A stretch of 64,000 nt of DNA from Caproiciproducens sp. NJN-50 (lineage in GTDB: Bacteria > Bacillota > Clostridia > Oscillospirales > Acutalibacteraceae). The translations under genes were made by a program, and so were the position numbers. Location: positions 744,001 to 808,000 of the forward strand of contig NZ_CP035283.1 in the NCBI RefSeq assembly GCF_004103755.1. The letters run 5' to 3'. The first letter of the stretch is position 1. Every line of letters starts with the position of its first letter. The notes under the pieces are model-generated. The model worked only from the letters and a program-made list of their open reading frames with translations, had not been told where the DNA came from and made no database searches. Shown here piece after piece: positions 1 to 8,849 of this stretch.

Positions 1-629
1 AGCCGGGCCCCCATTTCAAACGCTTTCCGGCAATCGATGGGGAACTGTTCCGCTCTTACCTGAGCCTTGTGCTTTTCGTTGAACATGGAAGCCTCATAGA
101 GGGAATAATCGTCAAACTGATAGGTGTCGTTGCTGACGAGAATTTCCGAGGGACCGCCCAAACGTTCCAAAAGGGATTGATAATGGTCGAACAGCGCGCG
201 GTATCCGAGCTTCTCCATTGCGTCCGCCGGAACGTTCATCGTGTAGATGAACGCGGACGAAATCTTTCCCGGGAAAGTGCAGCGTTCCCCGATGTTGTAG
301 GTCATGCTCGAAAACAGCAGGCGCTCAAGAAAAGAGAGCATTTCTCCGGTGATATTTGAAAAATAGATCGGCGTGCCCAGCAAGAGGACGTCGCAGCGGG
401 TGATTTTTTCCAGAACGTCCGTCAGTTCGTCCCGCATGGCGCAGTGCCCTGGGATACCGTCTTTTCGTTTGCAGGCAAAGCAGCTGGTGCAACCCCTGTA
501 TTTCAGGTCATACAGGTGAATCAATTCTGTTTCGGCCCCGGCGGAAGCCGCGCCGTCCAGCGCTTTCTGAAGTAGGGTCGCCGTGTTCCAGCTTTTTCTC
601 GGACTCCCGTTTACAGCAATCACTTTCAT
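1..629 (-). CDS. Flavodoxin-fold NAD(P)H-dependent oxidoreductase (3' end outside window)
   Basis: The start is ATG at 629, preceded on the minus strand by AGGATG. The reading frame stays open to base 1, so the C-terminus is missing. The N-terminus MKVIAVNGSPRKSWNT is the phosphate-binding loop of the NADPH-dependent FMN reductase/flavodoxin-like family, and LLLGTPIYFSNITGEM is the second flavin-contact region. A cluster GCTSCFACK followed by a further Cys resembles redox or iron-sulfur cysteines seen in some family members. The gene lies 80 bp downstream of the nitroreductase and is probably co-transcribed with it, so both may form a flavin redox or detoxification pair under the HxlR regulator. 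The substrate cannot be read from the sequence. Confidence 0.85.
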   Translation of the reverse strand, partial: MKVIAVNGSPRKSWNTATLLQKALDGAASAGAETELIHLYDLKYRGCTSCFACKRKDGIPGHCAMRDELTDVLEKITRCDVLLLGTPIYFSNITGEMLSFLERLLFSSMTYNIGERCTFPGKISSAFIYTMNVPADAMEKLGYRALFDHYQSLLERLGGPSEILVSNDTYQFDDYSLYEASMFNEKHKAQVRAEQFPIDCRKAFEMGAR

Positions 630-709
630 GAAAATCATCCTTTCCTGTTCCGTTTATCCAAAATGAACCTGCCGTCCGTTGACCGGCCCGGCAAACCTTT
701 TTTCAGCCG

Positions 710-1294
710 TCACCTGACGATATGGACCGTATTCGGCTTGCGCGCCGGCGGTGCGGATGCCTTGCCGATCTGCCCGATTGCGGCCGCCGAGCAAATGGTG
801 TGCTCTTTCGGGATGCCCAGCTCAAAGAGATAAATCCGAACGCCCGGGTCGTCCCTCAGCCAGTGAAGCTGGTTGAGATAGCAGCTGCCCAGTCCCATCG
901 ACTGCGCCGCAAGAAAGATGTTTTCAAGGCCGAGCGAACAGTCGGCCATCGCGTTTTCGTAGTCCGGCTTGTTCGAGGCGATGATGACGGTGGGCGCATG
1001 GTAGTAAAAATTGTAGCTTTCCTTTTGCGAAGCGGTTTTGGCTGCAAGCTTGCCGGGGTAGCTGTCATCCGGCGCCCAATGCCGGAAGCCCTCGCGCACC
1101 AGTTCATTGAGCCTTAGAAGAGCTTCCCTGTCCTGGACGGCGGTGAACAGCCAGCTCTGGTTGTTGCCCCCGCTTGGAGCCCAAACCGCGGCGTCGAGCA
1201 GTGTTTCAAGCTGCTCCGTTCCGATCTGCTCCCCGGTGAAACTGCGGGTGCTCCGGCGCGAATGGATCGCGTCCAGCACTTCGTTTTGAATCAT
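710..1294 (-). CDS. Nitroreductase family protein
   Basis: This 194-residue protein has the nitroreductase N-terminus AIHSRRSTRSF (phosphate/FMN contact) and the APSGGNNQSW segment, followed by a C-terminal half with GLGSCYLN. The family consists of FMN-dependent homodimers that reduce nitro compounds, quinones or enones with NAD(P)H. A longer upstream frame exists to 1447, but the ATG at 1294 is preferred because AGGAGG sits just upstream and the family begins with this segment. It is divergent from the HxlR regulator, a common arrangement for genes induced by electrophiles or quinones. It is followed by the flavodoxin-like gene. The physiological substrate is unknown. Confidence 0.9.
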   Translation of the reverse strand: MIQNEVLDAIHSRRSTRSFTGEQIGTEQLETLLDAAVWAPSGGNNQSWLFTAVQDREALLRLNELVREGFRHWAPDDSYPGKLAAKTASQKESYNFYYHAPTVIIASNKPDYENAMADCSLGLENIFLAAQSMGLGSCYLNQLHWLRDDPGVRIYLFELGIPKEHTICSAAAIGQIGKASAPPARKPNTVHIVR

Positions 1295-1415
1295 GGCGTT
1301 TCCTCCTGTTCTGCGTTTGGCTTCCTTCCCGCGGCGCGGCTCTTTTCCCGGCGAGAGCTTTTCAGCCGGAACGTTTGGCGGAAAGAAGGTGACTTTGCAA
1401 AGTGATGCGCGGCGC

Positions 1416-1493
1416 TTTACATTTGCCGTGCGATTGATTATACTCAAGTATAGGATGCAAGGGACAAATTAACAAGTACGCACATTTTTGTGC
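1416..1493. promoter_or_regulatory. Divergent overlapping promoters with shared palindromic operator
   Basis: A palindrome TATACT-CA-AGTATA (1439-1452) supplies the -10 box for both directions. Rightward: TTTACA (1416-1421), 17 bp, TATACT (1439-1444), leading to hxlR. Leftward: TTGTTA (minus strand, 1470-1475), 17 bp, TATACT (1447-1452), leading to the nitroreductase. The core TACT..AGTA resembles operators of HxlR-family regulators such as YodB. A second inverted repeat, GCACA-tttt-TGTGC (1480-1493), lies downstream of the rightward start. Binding by the adjacent HxlR protein would block both promoters; that is inference. Confidence 0.6.
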
Positions 1494-1511
1494 CTTAAAT
1501 CAGGAGGCAGT

Positions 1512-1907
1512 ATGGGAAAGGAATGCGGAAAGTCAAAGACGGTCCACGCAAAGAAATGCGCGGTCACGCGGGCGCTGGAGGTCATTGGCGGCAAGTGGCG
1601 GCTGCCGATCATTTGGGAGCTGTCCGCTCAGGAAAGCATGCGCTATAACGAGCTCAGGCGGCATCTGGACGGAATCACGAACATTATGCTGACCAGGGCG
1701 CTGCAGGGACTCGAAAAGAACGGGCTGGTCCAGCGGGTGGAACTGGAACGGATCCCTCCCCATGTGGAATACTCTCTAACCGAAAGCTGCAAGCAGCTGC
1801 TTCCGGCGCTGGAGATCATCAACGAGTGGGGAAAGAGCCGGATGCTCGACGCCGGATGTGAGGAGACCGGCTCGGACAAAAATTTAATTCATACAGATAT
1901 AAAATAA
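1512..1907 (+). CDS. HxlR-family winged-helix transcriptional regulator
   Basis: The product is 131 residues. The core VIGGKWRLPIIWEL followed by MRYNELRRHLDGITNIMLT and the wing LVQRVELERIPPHVEYSLT is the HxlR/MarR-like winged helix. An N-terminal Cys pair (KECGK and KKCAV) stands in the region where redox-sensing HxlR proteins carry their reactive Cys; whether these sense anything is not known. The start at 1512 has AGGAGG immediately upstream and is preferred to an upstream in-frame codon at 1488. It is divergent from the nitroreductase and flavodoxin genes and probably regulates them and itself through the palindrome at 1439-1452. Confidence 0.88.
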   Translation: MGKECGKSKTVHAKKCAVTRALEVIGGKWRLPIIWELSAQESMRYNELRRHLDGITNIMLTRALQGLEKNGLVQRVELERIPPHVEYSLTESCKQLLPALEIINEWGKSRMLDAGCEETGSDKNLIHTDIK

Positions 1908-1917
1908 GAAGACAGGA

Positions 1918-3057
1918 ATGAGCAGAAATATGATGAATGAAAAAGAGATCGCAGAAATCCGCCGCCGTTTTCGTCCGGATAAGAGCAACATCAATCGAAT
2001 TCGGGGCTGTTACGTCAATGACCAGAAGGAAATCGTCTCTGAGTTCCGCCAGTCTCTCGGGCTGATGCCTCAGGAAGAGAGCGAAGAACTGTTGACGATT
2101 CTGAAAAAGACCCTGTCCGGCGCTGTCGGAAAGAATCTGATCGATATCGAGTTCACGACTCAGCAGGTGCTGGAAGGCGGGGAACACAAGCTGCTGATGC
2201 GGCTCAGGGATTCCTCTCTGGAAGATGACGCCGCCGTTCGTCAGTTCTATGAAAATGCGATTCAAACGCTCGACGTGGAGGGCAATTACCTCATTCTCTT
2301 AGCTTACGACAAATATGACGTGCCTTTCTATTCAAAGGACGGAGAAAAACAGGAGGATTCGTCGGAAGTGTTTTCGTACTTCCTGTGCAGCATTTGTCCC
2401 GTGAAGATGTTAAAGCCTTCGCTGGGCTTTTATGTATCCGAAAATGAATTCCGCAACATTACATCGGATTGGATCGTATCGCCTCCCGAACTTGGGTTTA
2501 TGTTTCCGGCTTTCAGCGATCGCAGCGCCAATCTGTATAATGCTGTCTATTACACCCGCAACCTTGCGGAAAACCATAAGGAATTCGTGGAAGCTGTGTT
2601 CAAAAGCGAAATTCCCATGCCCGCTGCCGCCCAGAAGGAAACATTCGAATCCATTTTGGGCGATGCGGTTGCTGACGACTGCAGCATCGACGTGGTGCAG
2701 ACAGTCCATGAACAGTTGTCCGAAATGATCGAGGAGCACAAAGCGAACAAAGAAGATCCATTGTTGATTTCCAAAGAAACAGTAAAGGGAATTCTGCAGT
2801 CCTGTGGTGTTTCGGATTCCCATATGGCCCAATTTGGCGAAAAGTACGATTCCGAATTCGGTGCCGGCACGGAAGTCTGTCCGCAGAATATTATCGATCA
2901 TAAACAATTCGAGATTCGAACCCCCGACGTCACGGTCCGCGTGAACCCGGAGCGAAGCGACCTGGTGGAAACAAGAGTCATTGATGGCACGAAATACATC
3001 CTGATTCGTGCGGATGAGGGCATTGAGGTAAACGGCGTGAATATAAATATTTCATAA
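1918..3057 (+). CDS. DUF4317 family protein
   Basis: This soluble protein of 379 residues, opening with MNEKEIAEIRRRF and continuing RGCYVNDQKEIVSEFRQSL, matches the DUF4317 proteins found across Clostridia. No signal peptide, membrane segment or catalytic motif is visible. It starts 10 bp after the HxlR gene, so it may be read from the same promoter, although a functional link is not obvious. The ATG at 1918 and the double ATG at 1930 are both possible starts; the GACAGGA upstream does not decide between them. The function of this family is not known to me. Confidence 0.75.
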   Translation: MSRNMMNEKEIAEIRRRFRPDKSNINRIRGCYVNDQKEIVSEFRQSLGLMPQEESEELLTILKKTLSGAVGKNLIDIEFTTQQVLEGGEHKLLMRLRDSSLEDDAAVRQFYENAIQTLDVEGNYLILLAYDKYDVPFYSKDGEKQEDSSEVFSYFLCSICPVKMLKPSLGFYVSENEFRNITSDWIVSPPELGFMFPAFSDRSANLYNAVYYTRNLAENHKEFVEAVFKSEIPMPAAAQKETFESILGDAVADDCSIDVVQTVHEQLSEMIEEHKANKEDPLLISKETVKGILQSCGVSDSHMAQFGEKYDSEFGAGTEVCPQNIIDHKQFEIRTPDVTVRVNPERSDLVETRVIDGTKYILIRADEGIEVNGVNINIS

Positions 3058-3213
3058 CGGCGCGTTTCCTTTCCGGCATCCTGCGCAGTCTGTAGATATC
3101 GGTACATCGATAGACTTCCTATCGCGATATTCTGCGAGTGTCCGGCTGCTCGGATACAAGCCTAATCTCCTGCGTACTTTATAAATTGATTCTGCAATCA
3201 GAATTCCAGTTTC

Positions 3214-3252
3214 ATGCGAAGTTTCAGAGAGCCATCTGAACTTCGCATTTTT
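3214..3252 (+). terminator. Rho-independent terminator
   Basis: Arms ATGCGAAGT-TTCAGA and TCTGA-ACTTCGCAT pair with one bulge around a six-base loop and run into TTTTT. It lies 157 bp after the DUF4317 stop. Apart from this and the hairpin at 3262-3304, the 371-bp gap 3058-3428 shows nothing I can name. Confidence 0.75.
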
Positions 3253-3261
3253 CGTGCATAA

Positions 3262-3304
3262 ATAAAAAAATGCCCTCGCTCGTACATGCCCCCGGACGGG
3301 CATG
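3262..3304 (-). terminator. Possible leftward hairpin terminator
   Basis: On the minus strand TGCCC...GGGCA closes around the segment containing CATGCCC/GGGCATG and is followed by TTTTTTT. No leftward gene ends here, so it may only insulate the DUF4317 gene from antisense reading. Confidence 0.35.
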
Positions 3305-3428
3305 CCTTAGAACCGGAGAGGGATCATTCTCATATTTTGTACTGATGCTTTTCTGAGGCGGCCCAATTGGCCGGAAGGCACAATTCTGTGAATCGCGGTA
3401 TATCTTCGTATAAAGGAGGTCCTTCTTT

Positions 3429-4886
3429 TTGAACTATAATCTCTGCGGCCTTACCGGCCGCGTTGTCATACCGGAAGATCCCAGCTATGACGAAGCGAGG
3501 CAGAACTACAATCAGGCCATTCAGCAGTACCCGCTGATCATCAATTACTGCCGCGATAAATGGGATGTCGCCAACGCCGTGATCTGGTCGGAAAAATATC
3601 ATGTGCCGATTCGGATCCGCAACGGCGGCCACAATTATGAAGGCTACTCGAACGGCGACGGCGTTCTGATCATCGACGTGAGCGAAATGATTGACATGGA
3701 CCTGGATGAGAACAAAAATCTTCTGTATGTTCAGGGCGGCGTGACCAATGGACTGGTGTATGAATTCGTATCCTCTAGAGGATATCCTTTTCCCGGCGGC
3801 ACCTGCCCGACGGTTGGAGTCGGCGGCTACGCTCTGGGGGGAGGATGGGGACTCTCCTGCCGGCTTCTGGGGCTCGGATGCGACAGCCTTGAGGAGATTG
3901 AGCTTGTAAATTACAAGGGTGACATCATCAAGGCGAACCGGACCTGCAACGAGGACCTGTTTTGGGCCTGCCGGGGGGCCGGAGGCGGAAATTTCGGTGT
4001 TGTCGTGTCGATGACATTCAGGCTTCCTCCCAAGACGGGGAACGTAACCCTGATCGAAATCGACTACCTTCATGTAACCTCTGGAGAGCAGGAGGAATTT
4101 CTTGGGATCTGGCAGGAATGGCTGAAAAGCGCCGACCCCAGGATTACGCTGATTGCAAGAGTGTATCACTCCGTCAACGACGGCCTTGCGATGCTGGCGA
4201 GGGGCATCTTTTACGGCGGGCCGGACGAGGCAAGGCAAATGATGAAGCCGTTTCTCGAACTTGCCGGGGCGGAATCCAGCTTTGAGTTTGTAACGTTTCT
4301 TGAAGCGGTTACCATGATCGGGAACACTTATCCGCCTTTTGAAAAATTCCAGTCTGCCAGCCGTTTTGTGCTTCAGGATTTCAGCAGGCGGGAGATTTCA
4401 GGGCTCGTAGGGTTGATCCGCAGCCGTGCGGAAGGCTCCGTCTTTGCGGGTTTGTCCCTGTATGCGCTCGGCGGCAGAGTCCGCGAAATTTCGACGGACG
4501 AGACGGCCTTTTTTTACCGAAAGGCGCACTTTATCATCTGGTTGGAAACCGTTTGGGAGGAAAACCGGTTTGCCAATGAGAACAGGAGCTGGGTAAACGA
4601 CCGTTTCCCTGCTCTCGCGTTCGTGACAACGGGCTCCTATGTCAATTTTCCTTACAGCAGACTGCCAAACTATCTGGAAGAGTATTATGGAACGCATGTC
4701 CGCAGGCTGGAATGGATCAAAAAGAAATACGACCCGGATCATGTTTTCTCATTCCCGCAGGACCTCCGGGGCGAGCCGCCGTTCCAGGCGCGGATCCCCG
4801 AAAATCACAGGGATGAGGTCCCGGCGAAAGCGCCGGGTGACGCGGCTTATCGCGGTTTTCGTTATGTTGGGAACCACACCGGCTGA
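3429..4886 (+). CDS. FAD-linked oxidase, berberine-bridge-enzyme type
   Basis: A PCMH-type FAD-binding domain is followed by the short C-terminal BBE segment. RNGGHNYEGYS holds His68 and GGTCPTVGVGGYALGGG holds Cys126. In this family these two positions attach FAD covalently in a double linkage. Near the end YYGTHVRRLEWIKKKYDP is the BBE signature, and about 50 further residues follow it. The start is TTG at 3429 with AAAGGAGGT exactly 8 bp upstream. Members oxidise sugars, alkaloids or tetrapyrroles using O2 or another acceptor; in an anaerobe the acceptor is an open question. No signal peptide is visible. The gene stands alone and converges on the metallo-hydrolase. Confidence 0.85.
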   Translation: MNYNLCGLTGRVVIPEDPSYDEARQNYNQAIQQYPLIINYCRDKWDVANAVIWSEKYHVPIRIRNGGHNYEGYSNGDGVLIIDVSEMIDMDLDENKNLLYVQGGVTNGLVYEFVSSRGYPFPGGTCPTVGVGGYALGGGWGLSCRLLGLGCDSLEEIELVNYKGDIIKANRTCNEDLFWACRGAGGGNFGVVVSMTFRLPPKTGNVTLIEIDYLHVTSGEQEEFLGIWQEWLKSADPRITLIARVYHSVNDGLAMLARGIFYGGPDEARQMMKPFLELAGAESSFEFVTFLEAVTMIGNTYPPFEKFQSASRFVLQDFSRREISGLVGLIRSRAEGSVFAGLSLYALGGRVREISTDETAFFYRKAHFIIWLETVWEENRFANENRSWVNDRFPALAFVTTGSYVNFPYSRLPNYLEEYYGTHVRRLEWIKKKYDPDHVFSFPQDLRGEPPFQARIPENHRDEVPAKAPGDAAYRGFRYVGNHTG

Positions 4887-4984
4887 AAGCCGTTTGCCGC
4901 GGCCATCCGCCAGTGCTCCGAGCGGGCCGGCGTGAAGGTTCAACGCGGAGCTGCCGATCCCCGAAAATCCCGGCAAGTCCCGTT

Positions 4985-5974
4985 TTAAACCGCAGAGTAC
5001 AGCCAGTGCCCGCCGGGCCCCGGCACACATCGGGCTTTTCCCTTGTGAACAAGGTAATCCAAGTGGGATTTTGCTTCCCCCAGGGCGAACATTTTCTGCG
5101 CGGGCGGAAAATCGGCCCAGCTTTTCGCCCTGATCTTCCACGACATCTGAGAGGCGGTTTCATAACAGGTCTGTTGAGGCCGGCGGACGAGAATGGAGTG
5201 CGTTTCTTCCAGCCGTTTTTCATGATGTGCCAGAAGCTGCTCCACGCGGGCAGCCATGGACATACCTCTGGTTGTGCGGTGGCCTGGAAGGGGGATCCGC
5301 ACGTCGTAAGCGGCGATTTTTCTCAGGCTTTCCAGATAGTCTCCAAGGCTGTCCTCCACTCCCGGCCAACAGGTGATATTTGGAGTGATGTCAAAAAGGA
5401 CATGGTCGCCCAGGAACATCAGCCGATTCGCGGCATTGTAAAGGCAGAGATGGCCCGGCGTATGGCCGGGCGTGGAAATACAGGTGAACTGATAACCGCC
5501 ATAGAAAAGCGAATCGCCGTCCTGAAGCAACTCGGCCCGAAAAGGGGGAGAAATATATTTCCACGCGGGCGTGCTGGCCATGATGGCTTCCATTTCCTCA
5601 TCGGAAGCGCCCAGGCCGACGTACTCCGGGAAACATTCGCGCCATGTCTTGTCATGCCTGTAATTCTGCTGCAGGCTGTAATCTGTTTTTCCCATAAGGA
5701 TATGAGCGCCGGCAGCCCCAAAATCCGCGGCGAGGCCGCTGTGGTCGGAATGCATGTGGGTCAGATAAAGGTCGGTTTTGGACACGTCCGCGTTCAGTTC
5801 CCTGAGCCCGTCCCGCAAATCAGACCGGCATTCGTCCATGTTGAATCCGGTGTCGATGAGCAGATTCCGCTCATCACCCCGTCCGCGGATGAAATAACTG
5901 TTCAGGACCCTGAGCGGATTTCGTGGCAGATTGACCGGAATACGATAGATTCCGTCGAATACTTTGGCGATCAT
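4985..5974 (-). CDS. MBL-fold metallo-hydrolase
   Basis: The product is 329 residues. LTHMHSDHSGL (His73, His75, Asp77, His78) is the HxHxDH metal site of the metallo-beta-lactamase superfamily. STPGHTPGH and FLGDHVLFD supply the remaining ligands. A helical C-terminal region of about 100 residues resembles the winged-helix tail of lactonase or thioesterase-like members. The frame is open to 6061, but the start at 5974 (MIAKVFDGIYRIPV) fits the family N-terminus and has GGAAAC upstream. It is the last gene of a leftward series after the tripartite transporter. Hydrolysis of a CoA thioester or lactone in the same pathway is plausible but not shown. Confidence 0.8.
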   Translation of the reverse strand: MIAKVFDGIYRIPVNLPRNPLRVLNSYFIRGRGDERNLLIDTGFNMDECRSDLRDGLRELNADVSKTDLYLTHMHSDHSGLAADFGAAGAHILMGKTDYSLQQNYRHDKTWRECFPEYVGLGASDEEMEAIMASTPAWKYISPPFRAELLQDGDSLFYGGYQFTCISTPGHTPGHLCLYNAANRLMFLGDHVLFDITPNITCWPGVEDSLGDYLESLRKIAAYDVRIPLPGHRTTRGMSMAARVEQLLAHHEKRLEETHSILVRRPQQTCYETASQMSWKIRAKSWADFPPAQKMFALGEAKSHLDYLVHKGKARCVPGPGGHWLYSAV

Positions 5975-6156
5975 GTTTATGTTTCCAGCTTTCATTTCAT
6001 GCTGTGGCGCCTGATGCGCAGGCTCCGATGAAAAAGAAGGGATACCCCGGATCTTCATCACGGGATACCCCGACGGAAAAAAGACATGCCAGTTTTTTCC
6101 GGAGTTGCGGTCTGTTCCGGATCAGGACGGAGAAAATGGCGACGCTTCCAAGCTCA

Positions 6157-7212
6157 TCAGACGGAGGGTTCCGGAATATTGAAATCCTTGGGTGATTTGG
6201 TGGTGGCTCCCGCGCGGTACAGGGTCCAGCAGGTCATGGACTGCCATTTTTCGATGAACGTGTCCGCCTCGTCGCCGGTATAACCCAGAGGCTGCAGGGA
6301 GAGGTTCTGACAGAATTTCTGGAAGGTATCGGTTTGATAAGCCTTGTAGAAAGCGTCCTGAAGTGCTTTCACTACGGTGTCCGGAGTCCCCTCCTTGACG
6401 AACGCTCCATAGAATGGCCCCCAGTTGTCCAGCATTCCTTTATACTTGCTGTTGCATTCCTCCAGGGTCGGAACGTCGGTAAGCTCTTTGTTTGCACAGC
6501 GTTTGTTGGTATAGACTCCGAGGGCTTTCATCTTCCCGGTAGCGATGTACTGGATGGCGGCGGACTGCGCGATCACAGAAGCGTCCACTTCGCCGCTGAT
6601 CAGAGCGGGCTGCAGCGTGCCGTCTCCATCATAGGTAATGGAGTTGTATTTAATCCCCTCGACCATGCAGGTCAGCGCAAAGCAGTTAAAAGGCAGGCCG
6701 CCCACACCGGTCGTTCCGACGTTCAGTTTGCCCGGATTGGCCTTGGCGTAGTCGATCAGGTCCTGGTAGGAGTTAAACTTCGAGTCGGCCGGAACGACTA
6801 AAATCCCCACGTTTTTTGCCAAAACGATAACGGGAATATAATTGCTGTAGTCGATGTCACCCAGATTGAGCAATTTATAGAGGGGCGGATTCTCCGCGTT
6901 CAGCAGAAGGTTGTATCCGTCGGCAGGCTGGTCGTGGACATATTTTGTCGCGATATAGCCGGTGCCGCCGGTCTTGTTGGTAAGAACAATGGTCGTGCCG
7001 AGGTTCTTCGCCGCCAGCGGGCAAATGGTGCGCATGACGTTGTCGGTACCGCCGCCGGCTGCCCAGGCGATGAACCCGTTGATGCTTTTGCCTTTATCGG
7101 GATAGGTGCTGTTTCCGCCCGCTGCGTTGCCCCCGCCCGTTGTGCCGCTGCAGCCCGTCGCAAGAATAAGGATTGTCATGGATGCCAGAATGATGGACAA
7201 GATTCTTTTCAT
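6157..7212 (-). CDS. tctC: Tripartite tricarboxylate transporter substrate-binding lipoprotein
   Basis: The N-terminus MKRILSIILASMTILILATGCSG is a lipoprotein signal with the lipobox ATGC, so the protein is anchored outside the membrane. The remainder is a Bug/TctC-type binding protein: GKSINGFIAWAAGGGTDNVMRT is the ligand-loop region, and GVGGLPFNCF and DGDGTLQPALISGEVD follow. Length (351) is normal. It follows TctA by 72 bp and completes a TctB-TctA-TctC set that takes up a carboxylate by a cation gradient. The neighbouring CoA and shikimate genes suggest that the ligand is a ring carboxylate rather than citrate; this is inference. Confidence 0.9.
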   Translation of the reverse strand: MKRILSIILASMTILILATGCSGTTGGGNAAGGNSTYPDKGKSINGFIAWAAGGGTDNVMRTICPLAAKNLGTTIVLTNKTGGTGYIATKYVHDQPADGYNLLLNAENPPLYKLLNLGDIDYSNYIPVIVLAKNVGILVVPADSKFNSYQDLIDYAKANPGKLNVGTTGVGGLPFNCFALTCMVEGIKYNSITYDGDGTLQPALISGEVDASVIAQSAAIQYIATGKMKALGVYTNKRCANKELTDVPTLEECNSKYKGMLDNWGPFYGAFVKEGTPDTVVKALQDAFYKAYQTDTFQKFCQNLSLQPLGYTGDEADTFIEKWQSMTCWTLYRAGATTKSPKDFNIPEPSV

Positions 7213-7284
7213 ATTTTACCCCTCCTAAAGTTTCACCGGTTCAGTAAAGGATTGCGGGCCGGTCCCGCCGCCCTCTTCCGCCTT

Positions 7285-8826
7285 TCAGCTTTCTGTGGCG
7301 CTTTTTTTGCGGAATAGGGCCAAAAACCGCTGCTTAGTGCTTTTGGGAATCGCTATAAAAATAACGAACAGAAGAAGAATCAGGGAAATCGGATGAGTAA
7401 AGAAACCGGCGACGAATTCACCCAACTGGCCGTGTGCGATATTCATGGCCCTGCGCCAGTTGGTGTCGAGAATGTTGGACAGGATAATGCCGAGCACCAT
7501 CGTTGCGACGGGAAAATCGTGCATTTTAAAGAGATATCCGAGGATTCCGAAGAAAAACATCCAGTAGATGTCCGTGACGCTGTTGTTGATGGAGTAGCTG
7601 CCGATCACCGACAGAATTACAATGACGGGAATAATGACATGCTTCGGCACCTCGACCACTTTGCAGAAAAGATGGATGCCCGTCAGGCCGAGAACAAGCA
7701 GGAAACAGTTCGCGAGAATCAGAGCGCCGACGATCGTCCAGAAGAACTCCGGCTGATCCTGCATCAGGAGCGGACCCGGGCGGATGCCGTGGATGGTCAG
7801 GGCGCCGATCAGGATCGCCGTGACCGAGTCGCCGGGGATCCCGAGCGTCATCATGGGGATAAACGCGCCGCCGATGGCGGCATTATTGGCGCTTTCCGGA
7901 GCGATCACACCGGCATAGGCCCCTTCGCCGAAGGGGCGGTTGGGATTCTTTACCGAGCGCTTGGCGTGATCGTAGGCGATCAGGGCCGCAATGTCCCCGC
8001 CGGTGCCGGGCAGCGCCCCCACGAGCGTTCCGAGCGCGGAGCAGCGCATCGCAAGGGGCATATAATGTTTCATGATTTTCCAGTCCGGCAGAATTCTCTG
8101 AATCTGCTGCTTCACCGGCTTCAGGTTAAAATGCAGCTGGTACAGGGCCTCGGACATGCCGAACAGGCCGATCATGACCACGACAAAATTGATGCCGGCC
8201 AGGAGGCTGGGGATGCCGAACGTCAGCCGGGGCTGGGCCGTGACGGAGTCCATTCCGATCATTCCGACCACCACGCCGAAAAAGGCGGTGATCAGCGCCT
8301 TCGGCAGGGATCCCTTGCTCAGGGAGCCAACCAGGAACAGCGCCATGATCGCCAGCAGCAAATAATCGCGGGCGGCGAAATTGATGGCGAGGCGGCCGAT
8401 CAGGGGAGAGAGCAGCGTCAGGCACAGCAGTCCGACGAATCCGCCCAGCACCGATTCGGTGGTGCTCAGTCCCATCGCGGTCCCCGCCTCTCCCTTCTGG
8501 GCCAGCGGATATCCGTCGAAGCCCGTCGCCACAGCCGCGGGGGCCCCGGGGATGTTCAGCAGGATCGCGGAGCGGCTCCCGCCGTATACGCCGCCGGTGA
8601 AGACGCCGATCATCAGCGCCAGGGCCGGATTGGTATCCCAGGAAAAGGTAAAGGAGATCAGCAGTGAGACCGCCATCGTCACGGAGAGTCCGGGAATCGC
8701 GCCGATGTAAATTCCAAGGAAAACGCCCACTGCAATCCAGAGAATCATCGTGATGGAAGTGTAAGCTGTAAAAAATCCACCAAAGCCGTTGAAATAACCG
8801 GAGAATAAAGATGCCAGAGATGCCAT
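7285..8826 (-). CDS. tctA: Tripartite tricarboxylate transporter large permease
   Basis: This 513-residue membrane protein has about 12 hydrophobic segments and TctA hallmarks: GAIPGLSVTMAVSLLI near the N-terminus, VYGGSRSAILLNIPGAPAA, and ALPGTGGDIAALIAY in the second half. It is the transport subunit of the tripartite tricarboxylate system. An in-frame TTG at 8847 extends the frame, but ATG at 8826 is preferred because AAAGGAG lies upstream of it. It is 23 bp from TctB and clearly in the same transcript. Confidence 0.93.
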   Translation of the reverse strand: MASLASLFSGYFNGFGGFFTAYTSITMILWIAVGVFLGIYIGAIPGLSVTMAVSLLISFTFSWDTNPALALMIGVFTGGVYGGSRSAILLNIPGAPAAVATGFDGYPLAQKGEAGTAMGLSTTESVLGGFVGLLCLTLLSPLIGRLAINFAARDYLLLAIMALFLVGSLSKGSLPKALITAFFGVVVGMIGMDSVTAQPRLTFGIPSLLAGINFVVVMIGLFGMSEALYQLHFNLKPVKQQIQRILPDWKIMKHYMPLAMRCSALGTLVGALPGTGGDIAALIAYDHAKRSVKNPNRPFGEGAYAGVIAPESANNAAIGGAFIPMMTLGIPGDSVTAILIGALTIHGIRPGPLLMQDQPEFFWTIVGALILANCFLLVLGLTGIHLFCKVVEVPKHVIIPVIVILSVIGSYSINNSVTDIYWMFFFGILGYLFKMHDFPVATMVLGIILSNILDTNWRRAMNIAHGQLGEFVAGFFTHPISLILLLFVIFIAIPKSTKQRFLALFRKKSATES

Positions 8827-8849
8827 GGACGCATCGCTCCTTTCCAAAA

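Noticed and set aside
3052..3303. 83-codon minus-strand frame in the gap after the DUF4317 gene
   Set aside because: It lies over the terminator structures, has no RBS and no motif.
4913..6031. 372-codon plus-strand frame opposite the metallo-hydrolase
   Set aside because: The minus strand has HxHxDH and the full MBL fold; the plus frame is not recognisable.
6039..6072. Direct repeat GGGATACCCCG in two copies 23 bp apart
   Set aside because: Just two short copies between tctC and the metallo-hydrolase; no link to a promoter or hairpin could be seen, so chance is possible.
7393..8667. Long 424-codon open frame on the plus strand opposite tctA
   Set aside because: It is an antisense shadow of the tctA gene with low-complexity Asp/Gln/His-rich composition and no family resemblance; the minus-strand frame has clear TctA motifs.
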